Positions 63,973 to 64,000 of a stretch of DNA of 64,000 bases are shown piece after piece. A model generated the notes under the pieces. The model saw only the letters and a list, made by a program, of their open reading frames with translations. It did not search any database and was not told where the DNA came from. Source of the stretch: Microcoleus sp. FACHB-68 (GTDB lineage Bacteria; Cyanobacteriota; Cyanobacteriia; Cyanobacteriales; Oscillatoriaceae); assembly GCF_014695715.1 (NCBI RefSeq), contig NZ_JACJOT010000018.1, forward strand, positions 124,001 through 188,000, read 5' to 3'. Position numbers and translations under genes: made by a program. How positions within the stretch are numbered: the stretch's first letter is position 1; every line of letters starts with the position of its first letter.

Positions 63973-64000
63973 TAATTTAGTGTAATTTGTGCTTTTCACA

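Noticed and set aside
1-64000. tRNA, rRNA, tmRNA or RNase P RNA genes
   Set aside because: I looked for T-loop GGTTCRA-type and other conserved motifs in the spacers and saw none; a covariance search would settle it.

Overview
The window is chromosomal DNA from a filamentous cyanobacterium, probably an Oscillatoriales/Coleofasciculales type such as Microcoleus. The evidence is psbM (photosystem II), cyanophycin metabolism (cphA, cphB), glgA, DUF3318 and DUF1517 proteins, and an hpsA-type hormogonium-polysaccharide/minor-pilin operon, which points to gliding filaments. Short heptameric repeat arrays of the kind known as STRRs in filamentous cyanobacteria are frequent. The hexamer GCCGGC is strikingly iterated while the usual cyanobacterial HIP1 octamer GCGATCGC is rare, which suggests an alternate highly iterated palindrome. 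No rRNA, tRNA, CRISPR array, transposase or prophage was seen.

Layout. 0-9.8 kb: map, an amidase, queE, a DUF3318 membrane protein, a secreted CHAT protease-like protein, a YegS-type lipid kinase, a Uma2 endonuclease-fold protein and hemC. 9.9-20.8 kb: a cell-wall and envelope group (GH108 muramidase, 5'-nucleotidase, LysM-M23 peptidase, two peptidoglycan-binding proteins) mixed with glgA, an SDR epimerase, a thioesterase, a tandem universal stress protein and the ferredoxin-psbM pair. 20.6-25.1 kb: a gene-poor stretch with several very small genes, a KGG stress protein and a PAS-CRP fusion regulator. 25.1-42 kb: housekeeping genes (transaldolase-like, SanA/DUF218, pyrD, secA, ribF, ribD), a large GAF/degenerate-kinase protein, a diheme cytochrome c, a MoxR ATPase, an MBL-fold hydrolase and an MscS channel, separated by repeat arrays. 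42-51.2 kb: hpsA, hpsB, hpsC and two FimT/GspH-like pseudopilins, then tatA. 51.4-55.4 kb: cphB-cphA on the minus strand. 55.7-64 kb: trmD, two DUF1517 paralogues (one with and one without the membrane part), ispF, a translationally coupled gene pair ending in a PIN-like protein, and two tandem oligopeptide-type substrate-binding lipoproteins.

How genes work together. Five consecutive genes at 42.8-51.0 kb all carry type IV prepilin-like N-termini and together look like a complete minor-pseudopilin tip complex (K/I/J/H-like) whose K-like member is a 1686-residue protein. cphB and cphA degrade and synthesise the nitrogen store cyanophycin. ribF and ribD are two steps of flavin synthesis, 4 kb apart and on opposite strands. 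The ferredoxin gene and psbM form a short operon.

The most interesting unexplained items are (i) the pseudopilin operon with its giant first member, (ii) the overlapping pair at 59.2-60.3 kb, possibly a degenerate nuclease-fold protein plus a PIN nuclease, (iii) an eight-copy 28-bp dispersed repeat that occurs only inside or beside GGGGCAT heptamer arrays and contains two mini-hairpins, and (iv) several tiny genes, including psbM and tatA, that are easy to miss. All functions are assigned from sequence features read by eye; no database search was run.
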